This document shows, piece by piece, positions 13,599 to 24,263 of a DNA stretch of 26,420 nt. The stretch lies in assembly GCA_964416425.1 (NCBI GenBank), contig CAYQEC010000030.1, positions 1-26,420 on the forward strand, written 5' to 3'. The stretch is from CAYQEC01 sp964416425. GTDB taxonomy: Bacteria; Actinomycetota; Acidimicrobiia; Spongiisociales; UBA5794. The position numbers and the translations under genes are program-made. Below the pieces are notes generated by a model that did no database searches, was not told the DNA's origin, and saw only the letters and a program-made list of their open reading frames with translations. Within the stretch, counting starts at the first letter, position 1; each line of letters begins with the position of its first letter.

Positions 13599-15574
13599 CA
13601 GTCCGCCTCCACGCCGAGGAGGATGTCGGTGACCGGAACCCCCACCAGGTGCTGCAGGATCGGCTTGGCGGTGGGGGCGGCGATGCCACCGCCGCTGCCA
13701 CCCCGCTCGATGATGACGACGACGACGTGCTCGGGATTATTGATGGGGGTCACCCCGACGAAGAGGGCTGTCGTCACCGTGTCCTGGATCACGTTGCCGT
13801 CCTCGTCGGTCTGACGATCGATCACCTCGGCCGTCCCGGTCTTGCCACCGACCTGATCGAGTCCGTCCCCGAAGTCGCTGAAAGCCGAGTGGGCGGTGCC
13901 CCGCGGGTTGTTGACCACCGACTGCAGATCGCGCCGCAGCGCCTTGACCGTGTCGGCCGAAAGTTCGCTGACCTGGCGGATCACCGTCGGCTCGTTCTCG
14001 AAGACGATCTCGCCGTCCTGGTTGACGGCCCGGTCGAGCACCCGCGGCTGCCACACCGTCCCCCCGTTGACCATGGCGGCGTAGGCGGTCGCCAGCTGGA
14101 TCGGGGTGACCACCACCGAGCCCTGGCCGACGGCGGCCTGCAGCAGGTCACCACCTAGCCAGGGGCTGGCGAGGTCGAGCCGGAACTGGGCGAGACGGTT
14201 GGGCTCCTCGACCTTCCACCGCTCGAACAGCGCCCGGTCCGGGATGATGCCGCTCTTCTCGAACGGGAGATCGATGTTCGTCTTCTCGTCGAACCCGAAG
14301 CGGCGCGCCCAATCCTGGAGCAGCGACTCGTTGGCCGTGTTCTTGTACTGCTGCCACAGGTTGTAGGCCACGTCCCAGAAGTAGACGTTGCAGGAACGCA
14401 TCAGAGCTTCGTGGATCGTCTGCATGCCGTCGTCGGCCCGGGTCCAGTTCTCCCATACCCGCTGGCTCGGATCGGTGAACGGCTTGCGGAGCTGTCCCGA
14501 GCATAGGATCGGATCCTCGACCGACGACGCTTCCTCCGGCGGGATGCCCTCCTCCATCGCAGTGACATAGGTGACGACCTTGAACGTCGAAGCCGGGGCG
14601 TACTCGCCCTGGATGGCGAAGTTGTTGAACAGGGCGAGCGAGTTGAGGCGTTGCAGCTCGTCCTCGGTGATCCCGTCCACGAAGATGTTCGGGTCGTAGG
14701 TGGGGACCGACGCCATCGCTTCGACCGCCCCGTTCCTGGCGTTGAGCACCACCCCGACGGCGCGGACCGGGCATCCCTTGTCCTCGTCGGACGGGACGCA
14801 CTCCGGGTCGTACTCGCTCCGTGCCAGCTCGAGCCCGTCCGCCAGCGCCTTCTCGACGACCCGCTGCAGGTCGAGGTCGATGTTGAGCGTCAGCGAGGCG
14901 CCCGCCTTGGGAAAGTCCTCGTTGAGCACCCGGAGCACGGTCTGGTGGGCGTTGACCTGGTACTTGATCGTGCCCTGAACGCCGCGGAGCAGGTCGTCGT
15001 AGGCCTTCTCGATCCCCGCCTTGCCGAGGAGCTCGGTACGGGACTTGCCGGCGTCGATGTCGCCCTGGTCGGGGAGCCCGATGTACCCGAGAATGTCGGA
15101 GGCCAGCTCCCCCTCCGGGTAGATGCGGACCGGCTGCGGCACCACCGAGACCCCGGGGAACAGCTCCTTGCGCTCGGCGACGAACTGCATCGCCTCCTCG
15201 GTGAGGTCGGTGACGACGGTGCGGCGGTCGCCCCGGGCTCGGGCATCCTCGACGATCTCGCGGACCTCGGCCGTGGTGAGCGGGCTGAACGCCGCCAGCT
15301 GCTGGATCAGATCCTCCTGGGTCGCTTCGGTGACGAGCGCCCCGTCCACGACGGCGGCGAGCGAGGGGCGGGTCCCTGCCAGCAGCTCGCCGTCGCGGTC
15401 TCGTATCTCGCCTCGGGGAGCCGGGGTGTGGGCGATCTTCACCTGGTTGTTGCTGGCCTGGGCCTCGTAGTCCGTGGCCGCCGCCACCTGGATCTGCCAC
15501 AGACGCAGCGTGAGCGCCCCGAACATGGCCAGGAAGACCAAGCCGAGCACGCTGAGTCGCCAGCTCGTGCTCAC
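13598..15574 (-). CDS. mrdA: Penicillin-binding protein 2 (elongasome transpeptidase)
   Basis: This class B PBP of 658 residues cross-links peptidoglycan during cell elongation, with RodA as glycosyltransferase partner. It has one N-terminal membrane anchor (about residues 7-28), a dimerisation/pedestal domain, and a C-terminal transpeptidase domain with the three active-site motifs: S329-T-F-K, S394-C-N and K578-T-G. I chose GTG 15574 because it overlaps the mreD stop as GTGA, like the mreC/mreD junction. An in-frame GTG at 15583 would add three residues, and neither has a strong ribosome binding site. The order mreC-mreD-mrdA-rodA is the classic rod-shape operon. Confidence 0.94.
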   Translation of the reverse strand: MSTSWRLSVLGLVFLAMFGALTLRLWQIQVAAATDYEAQASNNQVKIAHTPAPRGEIRDRDGELLAGTRPSLAAVVDGALVTEATQEDLIQQLAAFSPLTTAEVREIVEDARARGDRRTVVTDLTEEAMQFVAERKELFPGVSVVPQPVRIYPEGELASDILGYIGLPDQGDIDAGKSRTELLGKAGIEKAYDDLLRGVQGTIKYQVNAHQTVLRVLNEDFPKAGASLTLNIDLDLQRVVEKALADGLELARSEYDPECVPSDEDKGCPVRAVGVVLNARNGAVEAMASVPTYDPNIFVDGITEDELQRLNSLALFNNFAIQGEYAPASTFKVVTYVTAMEEGIPPEEASSVEDPILCSGQLRKPFTDPSQRVWENWTRADDGMQTIHEALMRSCNVYFWDVAYNLWQQYKNTANESLLQDWARRFGFDEKTNIDLPFEKSGIIPDRALFERWKVEEPNRLAQFRLDLASPWLGGDLLQAAVGQGSVVVTPIQLATAYAAMVNGGTVWQPRVLDRAVNQDGEIVFENEPTVIRQVSELSADTVKALRRDLQSVVNNPRGTAHSAFSDFGDGLDQVGGKTGTAEVIDRQTDEDGNVIQDTVTTALFVGVTPINNPEHVVVVIIERGGSGGGIAAPTAKPILQHLVGVPVTDILLGVEAD

Positions 15575-16080
15575 AGTGCCCACCCGCGACGTCGGTCACC
15601 GAGGAGCCGGGTGACGAGGGGGAGCACCAGAGCGGCCAGAACCACGTTGTACGCCGCCGGGAGCAACATGTGCTTGACCACCACGGGGTTGCTGATAATG
15701 CGCTGCCCAAACAGGGTACCTGCAACCGCGAACAACGATTGGCCGAGCACGGTGAGCAGGAACACACCCACCGCGATCACCAGCGGCCCGTCGTCGGCCC
15801 GATCCCGGGCCCGCCAGGCCAGGTAGGCGATCACGGTGTAGGTCATCGCCCACAGGCCGAGCGCCGACCCGCCGAGCAGGTCGAGCAGCAGACCGGCGGT
15901 GAACCCGATGAGTAGTGCCGGATCGGCGGGGAGGTAGCGGGCGCAGCCGATGACGACGAGGAGCACGAGCGCCGGCGAAGCGCCGAATGGCTGGATGCGT
16001 CCCGCCCCGAACACGGACGTCTGGATCGCCACCGTACTCACCACCAAGGCGATCGCCAGCCCGATCGCGCGCCGCCTCAC
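15571..16080 (-). CDS. mreD: Rod-shape-determining protein MreD
   Basis: This 169-residue inner-membrane protein has five or so hydrophobic helices and begins with a short Arg-rich segment (MRRRAIGLAIAL). MreD proteins have low sequence conservation; the call rests on size, topology, the GFTAGLLLDLLGGSALGLWAMTY stretch typical of the family (near residues 59-81) and its place between mreC and mrdA. MreD binds MreC and modulates the PBP2/RodA pair. The GTG start overlaps the mreC stop in a GTGA, and the stop overlaps the mrdA start in the same way, so expression is probably coupled along the operon. Confidence 0.88.
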   Translation of the reverse strand: MRRRAIGLAIALVVSTVAIQTSVFGAGRIQPFGASPALVLLVVIGCARYLPADPALLIGFTAGLLLDLLGGSALGLWAMTYTVIAYLAWRARDRADDGPLVIAVGVFLLTVLGQSLFAVAGTLFGQRIISNPVVVKHMLLPAAYNVVLAALVLPLVTRLLGDRRRGWAL

Positions 16081-16961
16081 GGATTGAAGCCCGGGAGGCC
16101 CGGAGCGCTCCCGATCGGCACCTCGTCCGCGGCACCGGCGTCGAGTGGCGACCAGCCGACGATCACCTTGACATAGTCGAGCCGTGACACTTCCACCAGC
16201 GGCTCGACCGTCGTGATGAGGGCGAAACCCGCCTCGTTGGTGGCCGTCTTCTTGACGATGCCGACCGGGATCCCGGGCGGGAACCGGCTCCCCGACGTCA
16301 CCAGGAGGTCACCCTCCTCGACCGGATCCTGCGCCTGGAACATCTTCAGGCTCAGCTCGGTCGTCTGGCCCTCGACGATGCCGGTCTCGTTGGTGGAGGT
16401 GTCGCGCACCCCGACCCCGAAACTGGGATCGGTGAGGAGGAGCACCCGGGCCGAGCCCTCGAACGCGAAGTCGATGCGTCCCACCAGCCCGCGGTCGTCG
16501 AAGACCGCGTCCCCGACCGAGATCCCGTCGCTCGTCCCCTTCTCGATCCAGCGGATCTGGTCGAAGTCGCTCGATCCGGGGGAGGCGATGCGGGCGGACA
16601 CCGCCGCGAGCTCTCCCGGGGTGGCAAGATCGTTGAGGGCCTCCAGGTCGGCGACCTTGGTCTCCAGCACGGCCCGATCCCGGATCTGGGCGCTGAGCTC
16701 CGCCACCTGGGCCCGGAGCCGCTCGTTCTCGTCGCGCAACCCGGCGATGTTGGAGATCCCGTCGATGAAGGCGACCACCGGCCTGGTCGCCGCCGACATC
16801 GCCCGCTGCAGCGGGGAGAACAGGGTCTGCGCCCCTTCCCGCATCGTGGTACCGATGCCGGAGCCTTCCGCCCGGACGTCGAAGGTGGCGAGGAGGAACG
16901 AGATGACGAGCAGCGTGATGAGAAGAAAGGTGGATCGATCGAATCTGCGGAACGAATACAT
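16077..16961 (-). CDS. mreC: Rod-shape-determining protein MreC
   Basis: This 294-residue protein has one N-terminal membrane helix (about residues 11-28), a coiled coil (about 70-112, GLRDENERLRAQVAELS) and two beta domains (from GRIDFAFEGSARVLLLTDPSF onwards) with the MreC features GDLLVTSG and FPPGIPVGIV. In the periplasmic-side complex MreC activates PBP2-RodA and connects them to MreB. A GGGAAGG ribosome binding site lies just before ATG 16961, 27 bp after mreB. Length is usual for the family. Confidence 0.95.
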   Translation of the reverse strand: MYSFRRFDRSTFLLITLLVISFLLATFDVRAEGSGIGTTMREGAQTLFSPLQRAMSAATRPVVAFIDGISNIAGLRDENERLRAQVAELSAQIRDRAVLETKVADLEALNDLATPGELAAVSARIASPGSSDFDQIRWIEKGTSDGISVGDAVFDDRGLVGRIDFAFEGSARVLLLTDPSFGVGVRDTSTNETGIVEGQTTELSLKMFQAQDPVEEGDLLVTSGSRFPPGIPVGIVKKTATNEAGFALITTVEPLVEVSRLDYVKVIVGWSPLDAGAADEVPIGSAPGLPGFNP

Positions 16962-16988
16962 CAGCCTTCCCGGCTGCTCGTTACCCGA

Positions 16989-18023
<1,035 letters not shown>

Positions 18024-18052
18024 GCTTTGCCTACGCTCGGAGGAGTAACTGC

Positions 18053-18058
18053 AGTCTA
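18053..18058 (-). promoter_or_regulatory. Possible -10 box of the mre operon
   Basis: The minus strand reads TAGACT, 29 nt before the mreB ATG. No strong -35 is seen. Further upstream, at 18091-18112, there is an imperfect 22-bp palindrome (9 of 11 pairs match, centred on CCGCGG), lacking a T-run and thus more like an operator than a terminator. Confidence 0.35.
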
Positions 18059-18133
18059 GGAGGCTACCGGAGAACGTCCATCAATGCCCCATCGGACACC
18101 GCGGGGACCGATTCCGGGCCAGATCGCCGTCCC

Positions 18134-18538
18134 TCAGGGGAAGAAGAGACCCAGCTCCCGGGTGGCGCTGGCAGCCGAGTCGGAGCCGTGCACGATGTTG
18201 TTGGTGATGACGAGGCCCAAGTCGCCCCGGATCGTCCCGGGGGGTGCCTCCACCGGGTTGGTGGGCCCCATCAGCGTCCGTGCCACCGTGATCGCCGATT
18301 CACCCGACCACTCCATCGCCACCACCGATCCGCTGGTGATGAAGCTCACCAGCTCGCCGAAGAAGGGCTTGCCCTCGTGCTCGGCGTAGTGGCGCTTCGC
18401 CAGGTCCTCGTCGATCGACAGCAGCCGCATCTTCTCCAGCGTGAGGCCCTTGGCTTCGAATCGGGAGATCACCTCTCCGACGAGTCCCCGGGCCACACCG
18501 TCGGGCTTGACCATCACGAACGTGTGCTCGGTTGCCAT
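18134..18538 (-). CDS. ndk: Nucleoside diphosphate kinase
   Basis: This 134-residue enzyme transfers the gamma phosphate between nucleoside triphosphates and diphosphates and balances NTP/dNTP pools. The family signature NIVHGSDS holds the phospho-histidine H117; VKPDGVARGLVGEVI is at residues 10-24, and the nucleotide-binding R87 and GPTNP follow. Length is normal. ATG 18538 has GGAGG 5 nt upstream. It lies between folC and mreB, as in other actinobacteria. Confidence 0.97.
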   Translation of the reverse strand: MATEHTFVMVKPDGVARGLVGEVISRFEAKGLTLEKMRLLSIDEDLAKRHYAEHEGKPFFGELVSFITSGSVVAMEWSGESAITVARTLMGPTNPVEAPPGTIRGDLGLVITNNIVHGSDSAASATRELGLFFP

Positions 18539-18570
18539 TCAATCCTCCGCCGGTGGGTATGGACGCCGGG

Positions 18571-18576
18571 ATGGTA
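18571..18576 (-). promoter_or_regulatory. Possible -10 box of ndk
   Basis: The minus strand reads TACCAT, about 32 nt before the ndk ATG, in the 67-bp spacer after folC. No -35 is recognisable. Confidence 0.3.
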
Positions 18577-18605
18577 GCGGTGCGGGCGGCCCACCCGCCC
18601 CGGAG

Positions 18606-19970
18606 TCACTCCGACTCGAGGAACCAGTGCGGGTCTGCCTCGAATCTGTGGTGGGCCGGCGAGGTGGTCCGGCTCCGGGCCAGGCCGAGGGCGATCCGCG
18701 CTTCCCCGGCAACGTAGAGCGATCCGGCCACGACGACCGCCCCGCTTGCCCCGGCCAGCTCGGTCGCCCGGTCGAGGGCGGCGGCCACGGTGGACTGCAC
18801 CTCGATCGTGACGTGCTTGGGCACGATGTCGGCGAGCACCGCGGCGACCTGGGCGGCGGGAATCGCGCTCGGATCGTCCGCGGCGGTCACGACCAGATGG
18901 TCGACGAATCCGACCACGGGCTCCAGCAACGCCGCCGGATCCCGTCCCTGGCGCATCCCGAACACCATGACCCAGTCGTACCCGGGAAGCTCGTCCTGCA
19001 GCGTCTGCGCCAGTCCGGCGAACCCCTCTTCGTTGTGAGCGCCGTCGACGAGGGTGAGGGGATGGTCCCGCGCGATCTCTTGGCGCCCGGGAGATGTCAC
19101 CGCGGCGGTGGCCTCCCGGACCGCGTCGGGATCGAGGCCACGCCCGAAGAACGCCTCGGCGGCGGCCACGGCGGTGGCGAGGTGGTCGACCTGGTGGCGT
19201 CCGAGCAGGTGCAGCTCGAGGTCCTCGTAGCGGTCGTGGATGCCGTCCACGGTGCAGCGCCATCCGCCGGGGACGGCCGTGACGTCTTCGACCTGGAAAT
19301 CGACGCCGGTCTGGAACCAGCGGGCATCCTGGCGCCGGACCGCTTCCTCGGCCACCGCCTCGACCTCGGGGCGGAGAATCCCGGTGACGAGGGTTCCTCG
19401 CTGCTTGAGGATGGCCGCCTTCTCGGCGCCGATCTCGACCAAGGTCTCCCCGAGGTAGGAGACGTGGTCGCGGGCCACGCCGGTCACGACCGAGACGGCG
19501 GCCCCGACCACGTTGGTGGCGTCGAGCCGGCCCCCGAGTCCCACCTCGACGACGGCCACGTCGACCGCCTCGTTGGCGAAGGCTTCGAAGGCGACGGCGG
19601 CCGTCAGCTCGAAGTAGGTGACCCCATGCTCGCGATGCTTCTCGTAGAGGTCCACGAACGGGGCGACATCGGCCACTGCCGCGGCGAACCGGTCGCGGGA
19701 CATCGTCGCCCCCCGGAGCCCGAACCGCTCCTCGACGTGGTGGAGGTGGGGCGAGATGAAGGTGCCCACCGCCAGGCCGTGCGCCCCGAGCAGGTCGCCG
19801 ATCATGCGCACCGCCGTCGTCTTGCCGTTGGTGCCGGCCACGTGGATCACCGGGTAGCGGCGATGGGGGTCACCCATGAGCGCCAGCAGCCCGGTGATGC
19901 TCTCCAGGCCGGGGCGGATACCGTGGCCGCGGTGTGCTTCCAGGTAGGCGACGGCCGTCTCGTAGCTCAC
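18606..19970 (-). CDS. folC: Bifunctional folylpolyglutamate/dihydrofolate synthase
   Basis: This 454-residue Mur-ligase-family enzyme adds glutamate to dihydropteroate and/or tetrahydrofolate with ATP. The P-loop GTNGKTT is at residues 46-52, SPHLHHVEERF follows, then the EVGLGGRLDATNVV signature and the DGAHN motif of the C-terminal domain. The frame is open far upstream into valS, but the family N-terminus (SYETAVAYLEAH, residues 2-13) points to the GTG at 19970, 29 bp after the valS stop. No ribosome binding site is visible before this GTG, so the start is less certain than the gene. The order valS-folC-ndk is conserved. Confidence 0.93.
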   Translation of the reverse strand: MSYETAVAYLEAHRGHGIRPGLESITGLLALMGDPHRRYPVIHVAGTNGKTTAVRMIGDLLGAHGLAVGTFISPHLHHVEERFGLRGATMSRDRFAAAVADVAPFVDLYEKHREHGVTYFELTAAVAFEAFANEAVDVAVVEVGLGGRLDATNVVGAAVSVVTGVARDHVSYLGETLVEIGAEKAAILKQRGTLVTGILRPEVEAVAEEAVRRQDARWFQTGVDFQVEDVTAVPGGWRCTVDGIHDRYEDLELHLLGRHQVDHLATAVAAAEAFFGRGLDPDAVREATAAVTSPGRQEIARDHPLTLVDGAHNEEGFAGLAQTLQDELPGYDWVMVFGMRQGRDPAALLEPVVGFVDHLVVTAADDPSAIPAAQVAAVLADIVPKHVTIEVQSTVAAALDRATELAGASGAVVVAGSLYVAGEARIALGLARSRTTSPAHHRFEADPHWFLESE

Positions 19971-19999
19971 GGGTTCGGGGGGCGCGGTGTCCAGGGCGG

Positions 20000-22597
20000 C
20001 TATCCGAGTTCTGCGAGTTGGGTGCGGAGCCGTTCCAGTTTCGCCTGGAACTCGGCCAACTTGCGCTCTTCCTTGGCCACGACCTCGGCAGGGGCCTTGT
20101 CGCGGAAGCCGGCGCTGTCGAGCTTGCGGCGGGAACGCTCGTCGAGCTGGTCCAGTTCGGCGATGGCCTTCTGGAGACGGGGACGCTCGGCGTCGACGTC
20201 CACCAGGCCGGCGAGCGGCACCAACGCTTGCACACCGCCCGCCGTGAGCCGGGTGTGGCCGGACAGGTCGGCCGGGGGGCCCTGGTAGCTCGCCTCCACC
20301 CGGGCGAGGGTAGCGAGCTGGCGGCGCCACCACTCCTCGGCGATGCCGCCGGGGTCGTCGACGAGGAGCGGGACGGACCGGCGCGGATCGAGCTGGTGCT
20401 CGGAGCGGAAGCGGCGCACCCCGACGACGAGCTGCTGCAGCTCGTCGATGCCCGCCGGGCGCCGCGACGGCGGCGGGGCGGGCCAGCTCGCGGTGACCAG
20501 CAGCGACCCGTCACCGAGCTCCTTCCACAGCTCCTCGGTGAGGAACGGCATGATCGGGTGGAGGTACTTGAGGAGGTCGCGCACCACCACCCCGAGGGTC
20601 CGGGTGGTGGCCGGGGCGCGGTCTCCGTCGCGGAGGTTCGACTTGGCCATCTCGAGGTACCAGTCGAAGACCTCGGCCCAGGCGAAGTTGTAGAGCATCC
20701 CGACCGCGTCCGAGAAGCGGTACTCGTCGAGCATGGCGTCGTAGGCGGCGCCGACCTCGTGGAGGCGCTCCAGTACCCAGGCGTCCTCCGGGCCGGGCTG
20801 CTCCGGGTACCCGCCCTGCTCGGGTACCCCCGTCACGCCCCCGTGCTCGACGGCGAAGCGGACCGCGTTCCACACCTTGTTGCCGAAGCGGCGCGCCGCG
20901 TCGATCCACTCCTCGTTGAGGGGGATGTCGTGGCCGGGGGCGGCGGACTGCACCAACGTGAGCCGGACGGAGTCCGCCCCGTAGCGGGCCACCAGCTCGA
21001 GCGGGTCGAGGGCGTTCCCGGCCGATTTCGACATCTTGCGGCCTTCCATGTCGCGCACCAGGCCGTGGATGACCACGTCGGTGAAGGGCTTCTCCCCCAT
21101 GAAGTGCAGGCCCATCATCATCATGCGGGCGACCCAGAAGTAGATGATGTCGAACCCGGTCACGAGCACGCTGGTCGGGTAGAAACGGGCCAGATCCTCG
21201 GTGCGATCCGGCCATCCGAGCGTCGAGAACGGCCACAGCGCCGACGAGAACCAGGTGTCGAGCACATCTTCCTCGGGTCGGAGGGTGCCGCCGCCGCAGG
21301 CGGGACAGCGCTCCGGGTCGTCCCGCGCCACCACGATCTCGTCGCAGTCCTCGCAGAACCAGGCGGGGATGCGATGCCCCCACCACAGCTGGCGGCTGAT
21401 GCACCAGTCCCGCAGGTTCTCCATCCAGTGGTGGTAGCTCTTGGCCCAGCGGTCCGGCACGAACCGGGTCTCTCCCGCCTCGACCGCCTCGATCGCCGGG
21501 CCCACCAGCGGCGCCACCTGGACGAACCACTGGGTCGACAGCATCGGCTCGACCACGGTGCCGCACCGGGAGCAGTGGCCCACCGAGTGGTGGTGGTCCT
21601 CGATCTTGACGAGGTAGCCCTCCTGCTTGAGGTTGTGGCGCAACATCTCCCGCGCCTCGTAGCGATCGAGGCCGGCGTAGCGACCTCCCGCGGCGGTGAT
21701 GCGGGCTGCGGTGTCGATCACCTGCACCGCTTCGAGGTGGTGCCGCTCCCCGATCTCGAAGTCGACCGGGTCGTGGGCCGGGGTGACCTTGACCGCACCG
21801 GTTCCGAACTCGGGATCGACGGCGTCGTCGGCCACCACCGGGATGGCACGATCGACGAGGGGGAGCCGCACCGAGGCCCCGACCGCGTCCCGGTAGCGGG
21901 GATCCTCGGGATGCACCGCCACCGCGGTGTCACCCAGCATGGTCTCGGCCCGGGTGGTGGCGACGGTGATGCCCCCGGGCCGGTCGAGGAACGGGTAGGT
22001 GATGTACACCAGCTCCCCCGTCTCCTCCTCGTACTCGACTTCGATGTCGGAGAGTGCGGTGTGGCAGCGGGGACACCAGTTGATGATGCGGTTGCCGCGG
22101 TAGATGAGACCTTGCTCGTAGAGGGTGACGAAGACCTCCCGCACGGCCCGCGACAGCCCTTCGTCGAGGGTGAACCGCTCCCGGGACCAGTCGGTCGAGA
22201 AGCCCATGGTGCGGATCTGGGTGGTGATGGTGCCCCCGGCGCGGGCTTTCCATTCCCATACCCGTTCGGTGAAGGCCTCCCGGCCCAGGTCGTGGCGGGT
22301 GAGCCCTTCGGCGGCCAATTCCCGCTCCACCACGTTCTGGGTGGCGATGCCGGCGTGGTCGGTGCCGGGCAGCCACAGGGTGGCGTAGCCCTGCATGCGC
22401 TTGCGCCGCACCATGGCGTCTTGGATCGACATGTTGAGGGCATGGCCCATGTGGAGCACGCCGGTGACGTTGGGTGGGGGGATCACGATGGAGAACGGGG
22501 CGCCGTCCCCTCCCACCTCGGGACGGAAGGCGCCGGCGTCCTCCCAGACGTGGTACCAGCGCGTTTCGATCGCGGCCGGGTCGTAGGTTGGTTCCAT
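20000..22597 (-). CDS. valS: Valyl-tRNA synthetase
   Basis: This 865-residue class I synthetase charges tRNA-Val. The HIGH motif is H49-M-G-H52 (PPPNVTGVLHMGHAL) and KMSKS is at 521-525. Two cysteine pairs likely bind zinc (CPRC with CSRC; CEDC with CPAC). The CP1 editing domain contains the TTRAETMLGDTAVAVHP motif that hydrolyses Thr-tRNA. The anticodon-binding domain and a C-terminal coiled-coil arm (from about 800 to the end, Leu/Glu/Lys/Arg-rich) are also present. ATG 22597 matches the family N-terminus. A 381-bp spacer precedes it, with a -10-like TAACAT. Confidence 0.97.
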   Translation of the reverse strand: MEPTYDPAAIETRWYHVWEDAGAFRPEVGGDGAPFSIVIPPPNVTGVLHMGHALNMSIQDAMVRRKRMQGYATLWLPGTDHAGIATQNVVERELAAEGLTRHDLGREAFTERVWEWKARAGGTITTQIRTMGFSTDWSRERFTLDEGLSRAVREVFVTLYEQGLIYRGNRIINWCPRCHTALSDIEVEYEEETGELVYITYPFLDRPGGITVATTRAETMLGDTAVAVHPEDPRYRDAVGASVRLPLVDRAIPVVADDAVDPEFGTGAVKVTPAHDPVDFEIGERHHLEAVQVIDTAARITAAGGRYAGLDRYEAREMLRHNLKQEGYLVKIEDHHHSVGHCSRCGTVVEPMLSTQWFVQVAPLVGPAIEAVEAGETRFVPDRWAKSYHHWMENLRDWCISRQLWWGHRIPAWFCEDCDEIVVARDDPERCPACGGGTLRPEEDVLDTWFSSALWPFSTLGWPDRTEDLARFYPTSVLVTGFDIIYFWVARMMMMGLHFMGEKPFTDVVIHGLVRDMEGRKMSKSAGNALDPLELVARYGADSVRLTLVQSAAPGHDIPLNEEWIDAARRFGNKVWNAVRFAVEHGGVTGVPEQGGYPEQPGPEDAWVLERLHEVGAAYDAMLDEYRFSDAVGMLYNFAWAEVFDWYLEMAKSNLRDGDRAPATTRTLGVVVRDLLKYLHPIMPFLTEELWKELGDGSLLVTASWPAPPPSRRPAGIDELQQLVVGVRRFRSEHQLDPRRSVPLLVDDPGGIAEEWWRRQLATLARVEASYQGPPADLSGHTRLTAGGVQALVPLAGLVDVDAERPRLQKAIAELDQLDERSRRKLDSAGFRDKAPAEVVAKEERKLAEFQAKLERLRTQLAELG

Positions 22598-22633
22598 GAC
22601 GTGGTTCGATCCGCTCGAGTGCCGGAGCGGTCG

Positions 22634-22639
22634 ATGTTA
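22634..22639 (-). promoter_or_regulatory. Possible -10 box of valS
   Basis: The minus strand reads TAACAT, giving a start of transcription about 30 nt before the valS ATG. If this is the real promoter, the stem-loops further upstream are not part of the valS leader. Confidence 0.4.
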
Positions 22640-22715
22640 CCGCGCCCGCCCCTCGGCTCCGGGATCGTGCGCCGGAGCGGCAATCGACCGGCGAAAGTCT
22701 CCCGCTGACCCCGAA

Positions 22716-22870
22716 ACGGGACATCCGGATGGCTCCCCCACCGCGTCCGGATGTCCCGTCCCAGTTCCCCCTGCTTGCTGAGTCTGCCTGGCCCGCAGTG
22801 CGAGCAGGGTGCGACTCGCGATGCGTGTCTCCTCGGAACCTACGGCAACGCTCCGTAGTTGCACAGACAC
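22716..22870 (-). ncRNA. Candidate structured RNA: three consecutive stem-loops
   Basis: Three stem-loops follow one another. The first (minus order) has outer arms GTGTCT/AGACAC (22825-22830, 22865-22870) around inner arms CTACGG/CCGTAG (22840-22845, 22853-22858). The second has CCCTGCT/AGCAGGG (22769-22775, 22803-22809) around a small CTGC/GCAG stem. The third is a perfect 14-bp stem, ACGGGACATCCGGA/TCCGGATGTCCCGT (22716-22729, 22746-22759), with a 16-nt loop. On the minus strand the third is followed by TTT and would suit a terminator. Strand is inferred from the neighbouring genes. It may be a clpX 3' UTR, a valS leader or an independent RNA. Confidence 0.45.
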
Positions 22871-22978
22871 AAAGGGTGGCCGACCGAATGGGCTAGTCAC
22901 GCCCGGGCCGACCTGACGGTGGGAAGAACAGAGGGACGACCGCGCCGCAACGCCCGGCGGACGGAAAGACCCGACGCC

Positions 22979-24250
<1,272 letters not shown>

Positions 24251-24263
24251 GCTCTGCTCTCCC

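Larger units (their letters stand above)
22598..22978. other. 381-bp non-coding spacer between clpX and valS
   Basis: No credible protein-coding frame is present. On the minus strand it holds, in order: a 5-bp GC hairpin just after clpX (22943-22947 with 22955-22959) followed by a pyrimidine-rich tract; three stem-loops (22870-22716, listed separately); and a possible -10 box for valS. I recognise no known riboswitch or T-box in it. Confidence 0.8.

Noticed and set aside
18606..20333. folC extended to 575 codons
   Set aside because: The extra N-terminal part is read inside valS, is Arg/Pro-rich and unlike the family; the SYETAVAYLEAH start at 19970 fits known FolC proteins.
19934..22708. 924-codon plus-strand open frame opposite valS
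   Set aside because: It is the complement of a fully convincing valyl-tRNA synthetase; composition is typical of an antisense shadow.
22716..22810. 6C-type RNA on the plus strand (C-rich hairpin loops)
   Set aside because: Loops contain runs of five C, not six or more, and I cannot match the two-hairpin layout with confidence. Left as unclassified structure.
22878..22913. 8-bp direct repeat GGCCGACC 28 bp apart
   Set aside because: Too short and GC-rich to be meaningful here; expected by chance.
22955..22975. GGACGGAAAGACCC, similar to a conserved 23S rRNA segment
   Set aside because: Only about a dozen bases match and nothing around it looks like rRNA; taken as chance.
22598..22978. T-box leader for valS
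   Set aside because: No TGGNACCGCG-type element was found on the minus strand, and a possible -10 box (TAACAT) lies downstream of the stem-loops. The nearest match, CCACCGCG, is on the other strand.
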